DNA of 64,000 nt from Zeimonas sp032027205 (lineage in GTDB: Bacteria; Pseudomonadota; Gammaproteobacteria; Burkholderiales; Burkholderiaceae_E). Position 1 is the first letter of the stretch; each line of letters begins with the position of its first letter. The notes under the pieces were generated by a model. It had not been told where the DNA came from and did not search any database. It saw only the letters and a program-made list of their open reading frames with translations. The position numbers and the translations under genes are program-made. Location of the stretch: NCBI GenBank assembly GCA_032027205.1, contig JAVSMN010000001.1, forward strand, positions 930,001 through 994,000, read 5' to 3'. Positions 49,378 to 58,016 of this stretch are shown one piece after another.

Positions 49378-50184
49378 ATGAGCCTTTATCCCTTCGCCGG
49401 CGCACACGCCGTGCAAAGCGTGGCGTTCGCGTTTGAGTGGATGCAACCCTTATCCGAGGACGACTTCGGCCGCGTGCTAGCGCTTCAGCACAAGCTGCTC
49501 GCAGCATTGCCTAACGTAGCTCGTCACCCGGCCCTCACCTTAAATATGGCCGGCGGCGTCCCGACTACAGCACAGGGCACAGGAAGTGTTGTCTTTTCTC
49601 GCCCGCCAAGTAGTGGTGCGGCCGCCCCTTCGCGCGTCCTCGAAATTTCGCGCGACAAGTGTGTCGGGCAGATCAATGAGTACACAAGGTGGAAACCCGT
49701 TTGGGAAGAGGTACTCGGTTGGTTTAAAAGCGTTGCACCTGCCATAGTCGAAACTCACCCGGTTAAGCATATTGGATTGCAGTATAACGATGTCTTTTAT
49801 TGGCGCGCAACCCCCGAAACCCTTGATCTTAGAACTGTATTCCGCACCGAGTCGCCGCTGCTGCCTTCGCATGTCTTCGACTTAAAAGATCTCTGGCATT
49901 CGCATCACGGATATTTTGTTAAGCAAAACGAACCACGGGAACACAGGCTTCTGGAGAATGTAAACGTCAATTTGATGGATGAACTCGGTCAAAGGTCAAT
50001 ACTCATCTCCACGATGCATAGAGCGGAGTTTGCTACACCATTGTTTAGTACCGAGGATCTATTCCCAGTTATGACCGAACTCATCCCAGTACTGCATTCT
50101 CGCAACAAGGACGCTCTAGGGAACCTTCTCGCGGAAGATGTCGCTCGAAGCATTAAGCTGTTTGCGGAGGAGGATAGAAGATGA
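49378..50184 (+). CDS. TIGR04255-like protein, cargo gene 1
   Basis: A 268-residue cytoplasmic protein that resembles the sporadically distributed TIGR04255 family in its central block (LEISRDKCVGQINEYTRWKP, VWEEVLGWFKSVAPAIVETH, VKHIGLQYNDVFYW). Function is unknown in that family. The base composition is visibly AT-richer than in the flanking genes, pointing to a separate origin as satellite cargo. Its stop overlaps the next gene's ATG (ATGA), with GGAGGAGG just before, so genes 1 and 2 are made together. Confidence 0.6.
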   Translation: MSLYPFAGAHAVQSVAFAFEWMQPLSEDDFGRVLALQHKLLAALPNVARHPALTLNMAGGVPTTAQGTGSVVFSRPPSSGAAAPSRVLEISRDKCVGQINEYTRWKPVWEEVLGWFKSVAPAIVETHPVKHIGLQYNDVFYWRATPETLDLRTVFRTESPLLPSHVFDLKDLWHSHHGYFVKQNEPREHRLLENVNVNLMDELGQRSILISTMHRAEFATPLFSTEDLFPVMTELIPVLHSRNKDALGNLLAEDVARSIKLFAEEDRR

Positions 50185-50744
50185 GTCTCGCTCTTGGTAC
50201 GACCCTAGCGGCCATCGCAATCGGCCACTTCGTGGCTCCAACCAAGCTTCGTGGATGGACGGAGGACGACGAGCAGGTAGGTCTCGTCGCGGAGAAATTT
50301 AGCGCTCCGACCGAGCTTGAAGGAATCCTGTACTCGCGCGGACCCCTTCCCACTAGAGGCGACAAATACGCAGCCTACGCATTCAAAGTCGGCGGGCCCG
50401 ATCGGCTGCAATCCGAAATAGAGAGCTACCAGACGCTTGAGAACGGGTGGGATGGGGAAGGAAGCATGCCGCCACCTTCAGAGCAGGCCGACGCTGCCAA
50501 ACGGCTTATAGGTCATCTTCCCGCGGGAATTGAACGCCCGAAGCCAATGCTATCTTCATCCGGGGAAATTGGCTTTTACTGGAAGGCAGACAGGTTCTTG
50601 GCAGACATCGAGATAGACGGGCCGAATTCTTTCTCGCTCTTTGCGAGATCTTTAACCGATCCTGACGTCGAAATTTATTTAGAAGACTTGCCGATCAGCG
50701 AAGCAGGGGCTGCTGCAATAAAGGAAACGCTGAACCGCCTCTAA
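50181..50744 (+). CDS. GWDGxG-motif protein, cargo gene 2
   Basis: A 187-residue protein. A short hydrophobic N-terminus (LALGTTLAAIAIGHFVAP) could be a membrane segment or part of the fold. The main body has a recurring pattern known to me from many sporadic hypothetical proteins: YQTLENGWDGEGSMPPPSEQ, KPMLSSSGEIGFYWKADRF, LADIEIDGPNSFSLFARS. No catalytic motif seen. A strong ribosome site precedes the ATG inside the upstream gene. Its consistent pairing with the TIGR04255-like gene would be worth testing. Confidence 0.6.
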   Translation: MSLALGTTLAAIAIGHFVAPTKLRGWTEDDEQVGLVAEKFSAPTELEGILYSRGPLPTRGDKYAAYAFKVGGPDRLQSEIESYQTLENGWDGEGSMPPPSEQADAAKRLIGHLPAGIERPKPMLSSSGEIGFYWKADRFLADIEIDGPNSFSLFARSLTDPDVEIYLEDLPISEAGAAAIKETLNRL

Positions 50745-50760
50745 CATCCCATTTTGAGAT

Positions 50761-51330
50761 ATGTGCGACCACGAGAACAATTGCTTAATGTTCTTTGAAG
50801 AGCATGCCAATGATCTTAAGAAAGTTATGCGTCTGCGCGAATTAGCAGGTGTTCTCGATTGGGAGAATTTGACCGCGTCTAGGCACTCCCCGGGGGTCGT
50901 TAATTCGGACGAAAGCGTACTACGATTGGCTTTCCACCCGATTCATTTCGATTCCGAATCCCAAAGCCTTAAACCGAGCGCCGTATCGGATGTAAAAGAC
51001 AAGGGCCTATCGGTCGATAGACTGCGATATGCCTCGAGAGAGGGGTGTATTGAGACTGGGAGACTTCGCGCCGCTCGCGCGACGGAGGCGGGACGTCAGC
51101 CGAGAGGCGTGCACGCCGTTTCGACTCTCCGAGTGAAGGACGTCCGGAGCGTAGTCACCCAAGGAGAACGGTCGTTTGCTGTATACGACACGGCGCTCGA
51201 AGACAACAGGGCACATGCAGACGTTTGCCAACTGGCCCCTGAGGGACAAGCCGGCCGATCAGCAAGATCGCGTCTCTGGGAACTCTGCAACACGTCCCTA
51301 GAGATCGTCCCCGTATCACCGCCGAGTTGA
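50761..51330 (+). CDS. Hypothetical protein, cargo gene 3
   Basis: A 189-residue protein 16 bp after gene 2. It has a distinctive central stretch (VLRLAFHPIHFDSESQSLKP, SAVSDVKDKGLSVDRLRYAS) and a histidine-containing end (FAVYDTALEDNRAHADVCQL, RSRLWELCN). No family recognised. Conserved-looking His, Asp and Cys residues could be catalytic. The start is uncertain (ATG 50761 with weak GAG, or internal ATGs). Part of the same compositionally distinct cassette at the element's distal end, where satellites usually keep defence genes. Confidence 0.55.
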   Translation: MCDHENNCLMFFEEHANDLKKVMRLRELAGVLDWENLTASRHSPGVVNSDESVLRLAFHPIHFDSESQSLKPSAVSDVKDKGLSVDRLRYASREGCIETGRLRAARATEAGRQPRGVHAVSTLRVKDVRSVVTQGERSFAVYDTALEDNRAHADVCQLAPEGQAGRSARSRLWELCNTSLEIVPVSPPS

Positions 51331-51480
51331 GTGGAGCGCGGCAGTCCGCGTTCAAACCGAAGTCGAACGGAGCGTAAGGGAACGACCGTCTCTCCGGTAT
51401 GCCTGCGCAATACGGGGTCTCAGACGGGGTCGCAACCGAAAGGTCAGAAAGCAGAATCGCCCCGAAAGCCGCGCCTGTAT

Positions 51481-51559
<79 letters not shown>

Positions 51560-51622
51560 GCGAGCGCAATCCTACACAGGACTGCTCTTGCACCGGCAGA
51601 GGGACGACGGCTTTCGTTCGAC

Positions 51623-52492
51623 TCAGGTCGGCCGAACGCCAGGCCACAATCCCGGCGCCCTCGAACACAGCGCGAGATAGAGCCAACCCGAGACGACGAA
51701 GGGGAAGGTGTACGGGGCCAGGTCGATGCCGTAGAAGAGGAGATGCGTCAATGCGCCGCCCATCAGCGCGATGACGTACTGCGGCAGGCGTGCGCCGAGA
51801 TCGCGCCCGACGTAGAGCGTGAAAATGACGGCGTTGTAGCCGACGAGGCCGGCCGCTTCGATCGACGGGTCCAGCCCCACAGCGACCCACGCGAGCGACA
51901 GGATCGCGGAGACGCCCAACGCCCAGGTCGCCGCCACGGGCGCGGTCAGTAGCGCCGCCAGCAGCACGCACGCACCCACACGCAGGTCGGCGCTCAGGAG
52001 CACCTGCGCAAAGCTGCGCACCGTGCCGCCGATAAAAATGTCGTCGACACGAACGACGGGGAACGACGGCAGCGCACCGGACGCGAAGACGACGGTCAGG
52101 TAGGCAGCCACGATGTACGGCATGGTGAAGTAGCTTCGCCAGCCGAGCGCTTCCAGTCGCAGCGCGACGAACACGATCAGCGGCACCGCCACCGTTACGG
52201 CGACGAGCGACGCAAGGCCGAAGCCGAAGGCCGCGAACGCAAAGCATCCGAAGAGAAGGGGATTGAACAGGTAGAGCCCCTGCTCGAAGCGTTCTTGCTC
52301 GAACCGCATGTTGAACGGCAAGGTGAGCGCCACCGCCCAGCAGCAGGTCAGGAAGAGCCACGGCTGGAACGCGAGCAAGGCAGCGGCCGCCCCGAGGCCG
52401 AGCCCCACGTTGCGGGTCCCGTACGCCTGGCTCACGCCGCTGGCGACGGCGGCAAGCGACGATCGCGAAGGCAGTTCGAGACGCAACGCCAT
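51623..52492 (-). CDS. Urea transporter (UT family)
   Basis: A 289-residue inner-membrane protein with about ten helices in two similar halves. Each half has an N-containing helix start typical of UT-family channels (LFNPLLFGCFAFAAFGFG near residue 75 and VGYNAVIFTLYVGRDLG near residue 225). It begins with MALRLELPSRSSLAAVASGV. It is the last gene of the urt-ami block, 24 bp after amiR, the place where Pseudomonas amidase operons carry the urea/amide channel AmiS. It probably lets urea or short amides in. Confidence 0.7.
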   Translation of the reverse strand: MALRLELPSRSSLAAVASGVSQAYGTRNVGLGLGAAAALLAFQPWLFLTCCWAVALTLPFNMRFEQERFEQGLYLFNPLLFGCFAFAAFGFGLASLVAVTVAVPLIVFVALRLEALGWRSYFTMPYIVAAYLTVVFASGALPSFPVVRVDDIFIGGTVRSFAQVLLSADLRVGACVLLAALLTAPVAATWALGVSAILSLAWVAVGLDPSIEAAGLVGYNAVIFTLYVGRDLGARLPQYVIALMGGALTHLLFYGIDLAPYTFPFVVSGWLYLALCSRAPGLWPGVRPT

Positions 52493-52516
52493 GAGGCGAT
52501 CGGCCCTTGTCGCGGG

Positions 52517-53176
52517 CTACTTGACGCGGCGCACGATCGGCGCCTCCGTGCTTTCGCGCGCCATCTCCTCACAATCGCCGAGCACCATCATCAGCGCATC
52601 GCGGGCGTCGACGATATTCGCCGCGACCTCCTCGATGGAGCAGCGCTTCTCCATCGCGCGTTGACGAAGCACGCGGAAAGCGTCGTCCTCCGCGAAGCCG
52701 CGCGTCTCCATCAGGAAGCGCTTCGCCTGCTCGATGAGGCGGACCTTCTCCAGCCGGCTCTCGAGCTTCTGGATGCGCTTGTGCAGTTCCTCTTCGTGCC
52801 TGTGATTGTTCAGCGCCAGCACGAGCGACGAGAGCACGCCGAACGGACGAACGGGTGCATAGAGCATCGCGGACGAGCTCACCTCGCAGGCGAGACTCAG
52901 GACGGTCGGGCTCTCGTAGCTGACGACCGACACCACCACCTTCTTGCGGAACTCGCGGATGAGGGCGGGGCCGAACTTCGAGACGGTCTCTGGCACGAGC
53001 GACAGGATCGCGACGTTCGCCGTTCGGAGGGCTTCGAGCGTCGGCGGCCAGTGACACGCGCAGGGCAAGGCCAGTCGCTGCAGTTGCTGCGCGATCAGCT
53101 TGCCCTCGGCATCGTGCGGATGGTAGAGCCCGACCGTCATGGTCTGCAGCTCTGCAATGGCGTCGCGGATCACCAT
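52517..53176 (-). CDS. amiR: ANTAR-domain antiterminator AmiR
   Basis: A 219-residue RNA-binding regulator. The N-terminal half is a receiver-like pseudo-domain (VGLYHPHDAEGKLIAQQLQR, VAILSLVPETVSKFGPALI). A coiled coil (LHKRIQKLESRLEKVRLIEQ) leads into an ANTAR three-helix domain (AKRFLMETRGFAEDDAFRVL, RQRAMEKRCSIEEVAANIVD). In Pseudomonas, AmiR is held inactive by AmiC and on induction prevents termination in the amidase leader. Here the only visible leader terminator lies upstream of urtA at 62.9 kb, so AmiR probably controls the whole eleven-gene operon. Confidence 0.9.
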   Translation of the reverse strand: MVIRDAIAELQTMTVGLYHPHDAEGKLIAQQLQRLALPCACHWPPTLEALRTANVAILSLVPETVSKFGPALIREFRKKVVVSVVSYESPTVLSLACEVSSSAMLYAPVRPFGVLSSLVLALNNHRHEEELHKRIQKLESRLEKVRLIEQAKRFLMETRGFAEDDAFRVLRQRAMEKRCSIEEVAANIVDARDALMMVLGDCEEMARESTEAPIVRRVK

Positions 53177-53325
53177 CTTCGGTCTCCCTTCATCCTTTGC
53201 GACGTCCGCTTTTGCGCACTTGCAGAGCGGCTTCTTGCTCGAGCCAGTCTAGTTGTTGCGCGCGCAATCGTGACGAATCACCCGCCGAGCGAATCGCGTT
53301 CCCAAGATGCATCCAGCGTGCACTT

Positions 53326-54438
53326 TCAAGACGACGAGATCGCATACGACACGAGGTAGGGATCGGGGCGAACACCGCCTCGCGATTCCCGGATGATCTC
53401 GAAGCTCCCGTCGGACTTCGAGCGGCCGATCCGCGGAATCACCCACGTGTGGTTGTTGTCCGGATCGATGCGGATCGTTCCCTGTGGGGCGTCGAACTCG
53501 CGCCCGCGCAGGTCCTGCACGATCCGGGTCGGATCGTCGCTGCCGACGCTCGCCAGCGACTCGGCAAAGAGCAGCACCTGCGAGTACGCCGACTCCCAGC
53601 ACTGGTTCAGCGGAACGCCTGCCTGTTGCAGCAGGTGCGACCATCGGGAGCGGCGCGGATCCAGGAGCAACGACGCGAAGAACGGCGCCGAGGTGAAGTG
53701 CCCCGCACGGGCCTCGGGCCGCATGATTGCCAGCTCCGCCTCGGTCGTGGTCAGGCTCGCGATCGGCATCGCTTCCGCCGACAGCCCCGCTTCCCGGTAC
53801 GCCTCGTAGAAGTGCTTCGTCGCGTTCCCGACGACGGTCGAGAACACGAAGTCGGGCGAGGACGATGCGAGGTCCTCCACGATCGGTTGGAAGTAGCTCG
53901 GCCCGGCATCCATCGGCACGTATTGCTCGCCGAGGATCTGCCCGCCGAATCCGTGCACGAGATCCTTCATCACACGGTTCGACTCGTACGGGTACACGTA
54001 GTCCGAGCCGACGAGATAGCACGACTTCCCGAAGGTCGAGAACATGAACTCGGCGAGGAAGATGATGTTCTGGTTCGGGCAGGCGCCGGCGTAGACGACG
54101 TTGGGTGAAAACTCGAAGCCCTCGTACAGCGTCGGGTAGAAGAGCAGACGGTTGTGCTTCTCCACGACGGGCAGAACGGCCTTGCGGCTCGACGAGGTGT
54201 AGCAGCCGAAGAGGATGTTCACGCGCTTCTCGAGAATCAGCTTCTCGCCGAGCGTTGCGAAGAGTTGCGGTTGCGACTGCGGGTCGAGGTGGTGCGGCAC
54301 CAGCTCGAAGCCGGCCGTCTCGAGCGAACGGTTCGCCTCGACGATTGCCAGGCGGGTCGCCTCCAGCTGCGTCTTCTCGATGACCGCCGTGGCGCCGGTC
54401 TCGGAAAACAGCACGCCGATCGGTATTTTGCGTTTCAT
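53326..54438 (-). CDS. amiC: Cytoplasmic amide sensor AmiC
   Basis: A 370-residue type I periplasmic-binding-protein fold without signal peptide (starts MKRKIPIGVLFSETGATAVI), which marks it as the cytoplasmic sensor AmiC rather than a transport protein. Blocks are NILFGCYTSSSRKAVLPVVE, LLFYPTLYEGFEFSPNVVYA, CYLVGSDYVYPYESNR and TIRIDPDNNHTWVIPRIGRS. It parallels UrtA of the same operon (GCYTSASRKAVLPVF, LLYYPTYYEGQEL), so the two share ancestry. It should bind AmiR until an amide is present. Overlaps the VWA gene by four bases; 149 bp separate it from amiR. Confidence 0.92.
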   Translation of the reverse strand: MKRKIPIGVLFSETGATAVIEKTQLEATRLAIVEANRSLETAGFELVPHHLDPQSQPQLFATLGEKLILEKRVNILFGCYTSSSRKAVLPVVEKHNRLLFYPTLYEGFEFSPNVVYAGACPNQNIIFLAEFMFSTFGKSCYLVGSDYVYPYESNRVMKDLVHGFGGQILGEQYVPMDAGPSYFQPIVEDLASSSPDFVFSTVVGNATKHFYEAYREAGLSAEAMPIASLTTTEAELAIMRPEARAGHFTSAPFFASLLLDPRRSRWSHLLQQAGVPLNQCWESAYSQVLLFAESLASVGSDDPTRIVQDLRGREFDAPQGTIRIDPDNNHTWVIPRIGRSKSDGSFEIIRESRGGVRPDPYLVSYAISSS

Positions 54439-56069
54439 TCGGATTCGGTTCGGATGCTTCGCATCAGGCTCACGAGGGAACCTTGGAGTCTATCTGCATC
54501 CGAATGGATCACTGCCGTGCGGCCGAACACCCGCTCGCACGCTTTCCTGCCGGCCGCCCCGACGTGCAGGCACAGCACGGCGAGCCCCTGCCGGCGCAGC
54601 TCCTCGGTCGCCTGCCGGGCGTCTTCCACGAGATAGTCCTCGTCCGGCGCATCCAGGTCCGACGGCTCTCCGTCGGTCAAAACGACGACGAGCGTGCGCT
54701 CGGTCAGATGCCCCGCTGCCGTCGCCATGTGCCGGACCGCCGCGCCCAGCCGCGTCGAGTGATGCGCGGTGATCGAGCGGATCTCGTCGGCGACCGCAGG
54801 ACCGTAGCGGTCGGCGAGCCCTTTGTGCATGCGGATCGCGACCCGCTCGCGGGTGTCGGAGCGGAAGCTGTAGACACCGAACGGCGTCGCCTCGCCCGCG
54901 AGAAGTGTCGAGATGTGCGCGAGCGCCTTGCGCTCGTGGTCGAGCACCGTGGAGAACGTGCCGGGGATGCGGTCGTTGGCCGACTCCGATGCGTCGAGCA
55001 GCAGCAGCACGCCGAAACGGGTGCGAAAGCGCAGCCGCACCTCGTAGACGCGCTCGTCGGGCGGGATGTTGCAGACGAGGTCGACGCTGCGCGAGATTGC
55101 GCGATCGAGGTCGACGACGTCGCCGCGCTCGGAGAAATAACGGCGCCTTCCGCGCCGGTGCCGCTCGTTGCTGCGCGACTGCTTCGACACGGCCGGCGAC
55201 GCACGGACCCGCGAGAGCGTTTCGTGGGCATGCGCCGGGATCGACTCGCGCACCGTCACGTGGCCGGCAAGGTAGCCGGTCTCTCGGTGGTCCCATTCGT
55301 CGTAGATGAACCGCCGCTCGCGCGCCGCGGATTCCTCCAGCGGCTGCGCGTGCCGGATCTCGCGCTGGCTGATCACCGCTTCGTGAACCCGATCCTCGGA
55401 GCGCCTGTCCGACCAGAGCACCGTGTTGTCGTCCCGATACGGCGGCCAAACGCGGTACCCCGAGCGGTCGAACCGATAACGCAGCTGCCCGAGGTCGTTG
55501 GCGATCGGCGAACCCAGCGCGCGCACGTCGTCGAAGCCGACCCGCTCGCCGCCGAGCTGGTCGAGAGCGTGCAGCGCCTTCGCACACAGCAGGTCGTCGA
55601 ACAGGTTCTCCCTGCGGTTCAGCGAGCACGCGATCCGCGCGAGCGCTGCGTCGATGCCGACCAGCGACCGAACATATTCCGGGTCGAACTGCGAGGCGAG
55701 CAGACCGTGCGCGCCGGGAATCTCCTCGGCCAGCCGGCGCTCGACGCGCTCGTCCTCCAGCAGCGAGATCAACGCGATCGACAGATCCTTGAGCTTGCCG
55801 ACGTCGTTGAAGAGGCTCGAGAAGCGCAGGTGGCCCAGTGCGTGCATCGCCATCGCCGTCGCTTCCGTTTCGCCGTGCGACTGCGAGAGCCGATCGAGAA
55901 GCCACTCATATCCGCCGCTGCCGAACACGATCCCGAACGGCGTGATCGCGTGGCCCGCCGTGCCCCTGCGGGAACGGTCGATCCCCACCGACAGGCGCCG
56001 TTCCTTCCCGCCGAGGCAATCGAGGAGTCCCTTGAGGACCTTCTCGGGCTTGAGCTTGCAGTCGTCCAT
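54435..56069 (-). CDS. VWA-domain protein (NorD/CbbO-like)
   Basis: A 544-residue protein with a helical N-terminal part (AMHALGHLRFSSLFNDVGKL, LISLLEDERVERRLAEEIPG) and a C-terminal von Willebrand A domain. The metal-ion-dependent adhesion site is DASES in GVLLLLDASESANDRIPG, with the later VVVLTDGEPSDLDAPDEDYL. This is the usual partner of MoxR-type ATPases (NorD/CbbO), which together remodel or activate metalloenzymes or membrane complexes. The start is probably ATG 56069, since the frame upstream is noise antisense to the ATPase gene. Here the pair replaces the AmiB ATPase of the Pseudomonas operon. Confidence 0.82.
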   Translation of the reverse strand: MDDCKLKPEKVLKGLLDCLGGKERRLSVGIDRSRRGTAGHAITPFGIVFGSGGYEWLLDRLSQSHGETEATAMAMHALGHLRFSSLFNDVGKLKDLSIALISLLEDERVERRLAEEIPGAHGLLASQFDPEYVRSLVGIDAALARIACSLNRRENLFDDLLCAKALHALDQLGGERVGFDDVRALGSPIANDLGQLRYRFDRSGYRVWPPYRDDNTVLWSDRRSEDRVHEAVISQREIRHAQPLEESAARERRFIYDEWDHRETGYLAGHVTVRESIPAHAHETLSRVRASPAVSKQSRSNERHRRGRRRYFSERGDVVDLDRAISRSVDLVCNIPPDERVYEVRLRFRTRFGVLLLLDASESANDRIPGTFSTVLDHERKALAHISTLLAGEATPFGVYSFRSDTRERVAIRMHKGLADRYGPAVADEIRSITAHHSTRLGAAVRHMATAAGHLTERTLVVVLTDGEPSDLDAPDEDYLVEDARQATEELRRQGLAVLCLHVGAAGRKACERVFGRTAVIHSDADRLQGSLVSLMRSIRTESE

Positions 56070-56098
56070 CCGCTCGCGAATCGCCTCGCAGGGCGCCG

Positions 56099-56947
56099 TC
56101 AGGGACGCGCCTTCACCAGGGAGAGGAGTCCGCGCAAGGTCGCGCGAACGTTGGGGTCGTCGGTGATGGGGTCGACGAGCGCCGCCTCGAGCAACTCGCT
56201 CGCCAGTTCGCCTCCATCGATGAGCGCCGCAGCGTGGATCAGCATGCGCGTGGAAACGCCCTCGAACAGACCGTTTCCGACGAGCTCGCGCGCACGAACG
56301 CCATAGCGCGTCAGCGCCGTCGCCAGATCGATGCCGCAACCGGACTCCGTCGCGACGATGCGGGCCTCGATCGGCGGCGACGGGTAATCGAAGTGAATCG
56401 CGACGAATCGCTGCTTGACCGACTCCTTCAGGTCGCGCAGCGTCGACTGGTAGCCCGGGTTGTAGGACGCGACGAGCATGAAGTGCGCCGGCGCCCGCAG
56501 CGTCTCGGCCGTCTTGTCGATGAACAACGTCCGACGATAGTCGGCCAGCGAGTTCAGGATGACGATTGCCTCCTGTCGCGCTTCGACGACCTCGTCCAGG
56601 TAGCAGATGCCGCCCTGCCGCACAGCCTGCGTCAGCGGCCCGTCGATCCACGGCGTCTCGGTGCCGCGCAGGATGTACCGTCCGACGAGGTCGGCCGCGC
56701 TGGTATCCTCGTTGCACGACACGGTCCACATCGGCACGCCGAGGCGCTCGGCCATGTGCTCGACGAAGCGCGTCTTGCCGCAGCCCGTGGGCCCCTTGAT
56801 CAGCAGCGGAAGCCTGCGCGCAAACGCACGCTCGAAGACCTCGATCTCGTTGCCGCTCGCGATGTAGTTCGAAGACACGTCGTTCGCCGGTGCAGCAGCG
56901 ACCGGGGTGACCCCCGGCCGCTGCAGGTCGAGAGGCGTTCGCCTCAT
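56099..56947 (-). CDS. MoxR-family AAA ATPase (NorQ/CbbQ-like)
   Basis: A 282-residue AAA+ ATPase. Walker A is KGPTGCGKT near residue 52, Walker B is GGICYLDEVVEA, sensor 1 is MLVASYNPGYQ and the arginine finger region is LKESVKQRFVAIHF. The C-terminal lid follows (FEGVSTRMLIHAAALIDGGE). The CbbQ/NirQ/NorQ subgroup acts with a VWA protein, here the next gene (29 bp downstream). In this operon it lies right after amiE, so its client may be the amidase, the transporter or the sensor. This is inference. Confidence 0.88.
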   Translation of the reverse strand: MRRTPLDLQRPGVTPVAAAPANDVSSNYIASGNEIEVFERAFARRLPLLIKGPTGCGKTRFVEHMAERLGVPMWTVSCNEDTSAADLVGRYILRGTETPWIDGPLTQAVRQGGICYLDEVVEARQEAIVILNSLADYRRTLFIDKTAETLRAPAHFMLVASYNPGYQSTLRDLKESVKQRFVAIHFDYPSPPIEARIVATESGCGIDLATALTRYGVRARELVGNGLFEGVSTRMLIHAAALIDGGELASELLEAALVDPITDDPNVRATLRGLLSLVKARP

Positions 56948-56960
56948 GGCTCGGATCCGG

Positions 56961-57998
56961 TCACCGGTGGGCGACCGGCTCGTTGGGGATGCCCTCGATC
57001 GGACTTTCCTTCGTTCCCGGCGTCGAGCGCGTGAGGCCCTCGACCATCTTGCGGGTGCCTTCGGGGTCTTCGGACCACTTCTTGTAGAACTCGTAGGGGC
57101 AGGCGGCGACCCCGTTGACGTCCTCGCCCGAATTGATCATTCCGGTGTACCCACGGTGCACGAGCTTGTACAAGTGGTTGTTCGACTGGCTGTTGCGCCG
57201 CGCGTCGCGGATCAGGCTCATCGAGAGCTCGGCGTACTGGATCCCCATCTCCTCCTCGCCGCACTCCCCGAGCGTGCGACCGTCGAAGCCGATGACCGAC
57301 GAGTGGCCGAAGTACGAGTAAACGCCGTCGAAGCCCGTGGCGTTGGCGACCGCGACGTACACGTTGTTCATCCAGGCCATGGTCTTGGCGACCATCACCT
57401 GCTGCTCCTTGGCCGGATACATGTAGCCCTGGCAGCGGACGATCAGCTCCGCGCCGCGCATCGCGCAGTCGCGCCAGATTTCAGGGTAGTTGCCGTCGTC
57501 GCAGATGATCAGGCTGACCTTCAGCCCCTTCGGTCCCTCGGAGACGTACGTGCAGTTGCCGGGATACCAGCCTTCGATGGGCACCCACGGCATGATCTTG
57601 CGGTACTTCTGGACGATCTCGCCCTTGTCGTTCATCAGGATCAGCGTGTTGTAGGGCGCCTTGTTCGGATGGTCTTCGTGGCGCTCGCCGGTCAGCGAGA
57701 ACACGCCCCACACCTTGGCCTTGCGGCACGCCGCCCCGAAGATCTCGGTCTCCTCGCCGGGTACCGTCGACGCCGTCTCGTACATCTCCTTCGCGTCGTA
57801 CATGATCCCGTGCGTCGAGTACTCGGGGAAGATGACGAGGTCCATGCCGGGCAGCCCCTGTTTCATGCCCACGAGCATCTCGGCGATCTTCCCGGCGTTT
57901 TCGAGCACCTGCGCGCGCGTGTGCAGCCGCGGCATCTTGTAGTTCACCACTGCGACACCGACGCAATCCTTGCTGCTTCCGATATCTCCATGCCTCAT
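56961..57998 (-). CDS. amiE: Aliphatic amidase
   Basis: A 345-residue cytoplasmic nitrilase-superfamily enzyme that hydrolyses short aliphatic amides to acid and ammonia. It is nearly textbook AmiE (MRHGDIGSSKDCVGVAVVNY; PNEPVAHR end). The catalytic triad is visible: Glu in FPEYSTHGIMYD, Lys in VQKYRKIMPWVPIEGWYPG and Cys in LIICDDGNYPEIWRDCAM. It is gene six of the operon, 18 bp after urtE, with no terminator between them. It fits with urea/amide import upstream and the amide sensor downstream, and could use the product of the nitrile hydratase at 32-33 kb. Confidence 0.96.
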   Translation of the reverse strand: MRHGDIGSSKDCVGVAVVNYKMPRLHTRAQVLENAGKIAEMLVGMKQGLPGMDLVIFPEYSTHGIMYDAKEMYETASTVPGEETEIFGAACRKAKVWGVFSLTGERHEDHPNKAPYNTLILMNDKGEIVQKYRKIMPWVPIEGWYPGNCTYVSEGPKGLKVSLIICDDGNYPEIWRDCAMRGAELIVRCQGYMYPAKEQQVMVAKTMAWMNNVYVAVANATGFDGVYSYFGHSSVIGFDGRTLGECGEEEMGIQYAELSMSLIRDARRNSQSNNHLYKLVHRGYTGMINSGEDVNGVAACPYEFYKKWSEDPEGTRKMVEGLTRSTPGTKESPIEGIPNEPVAHR

Positions 57999-58016
57999 TT
58001 GGGGCTCCTTCGTGGT

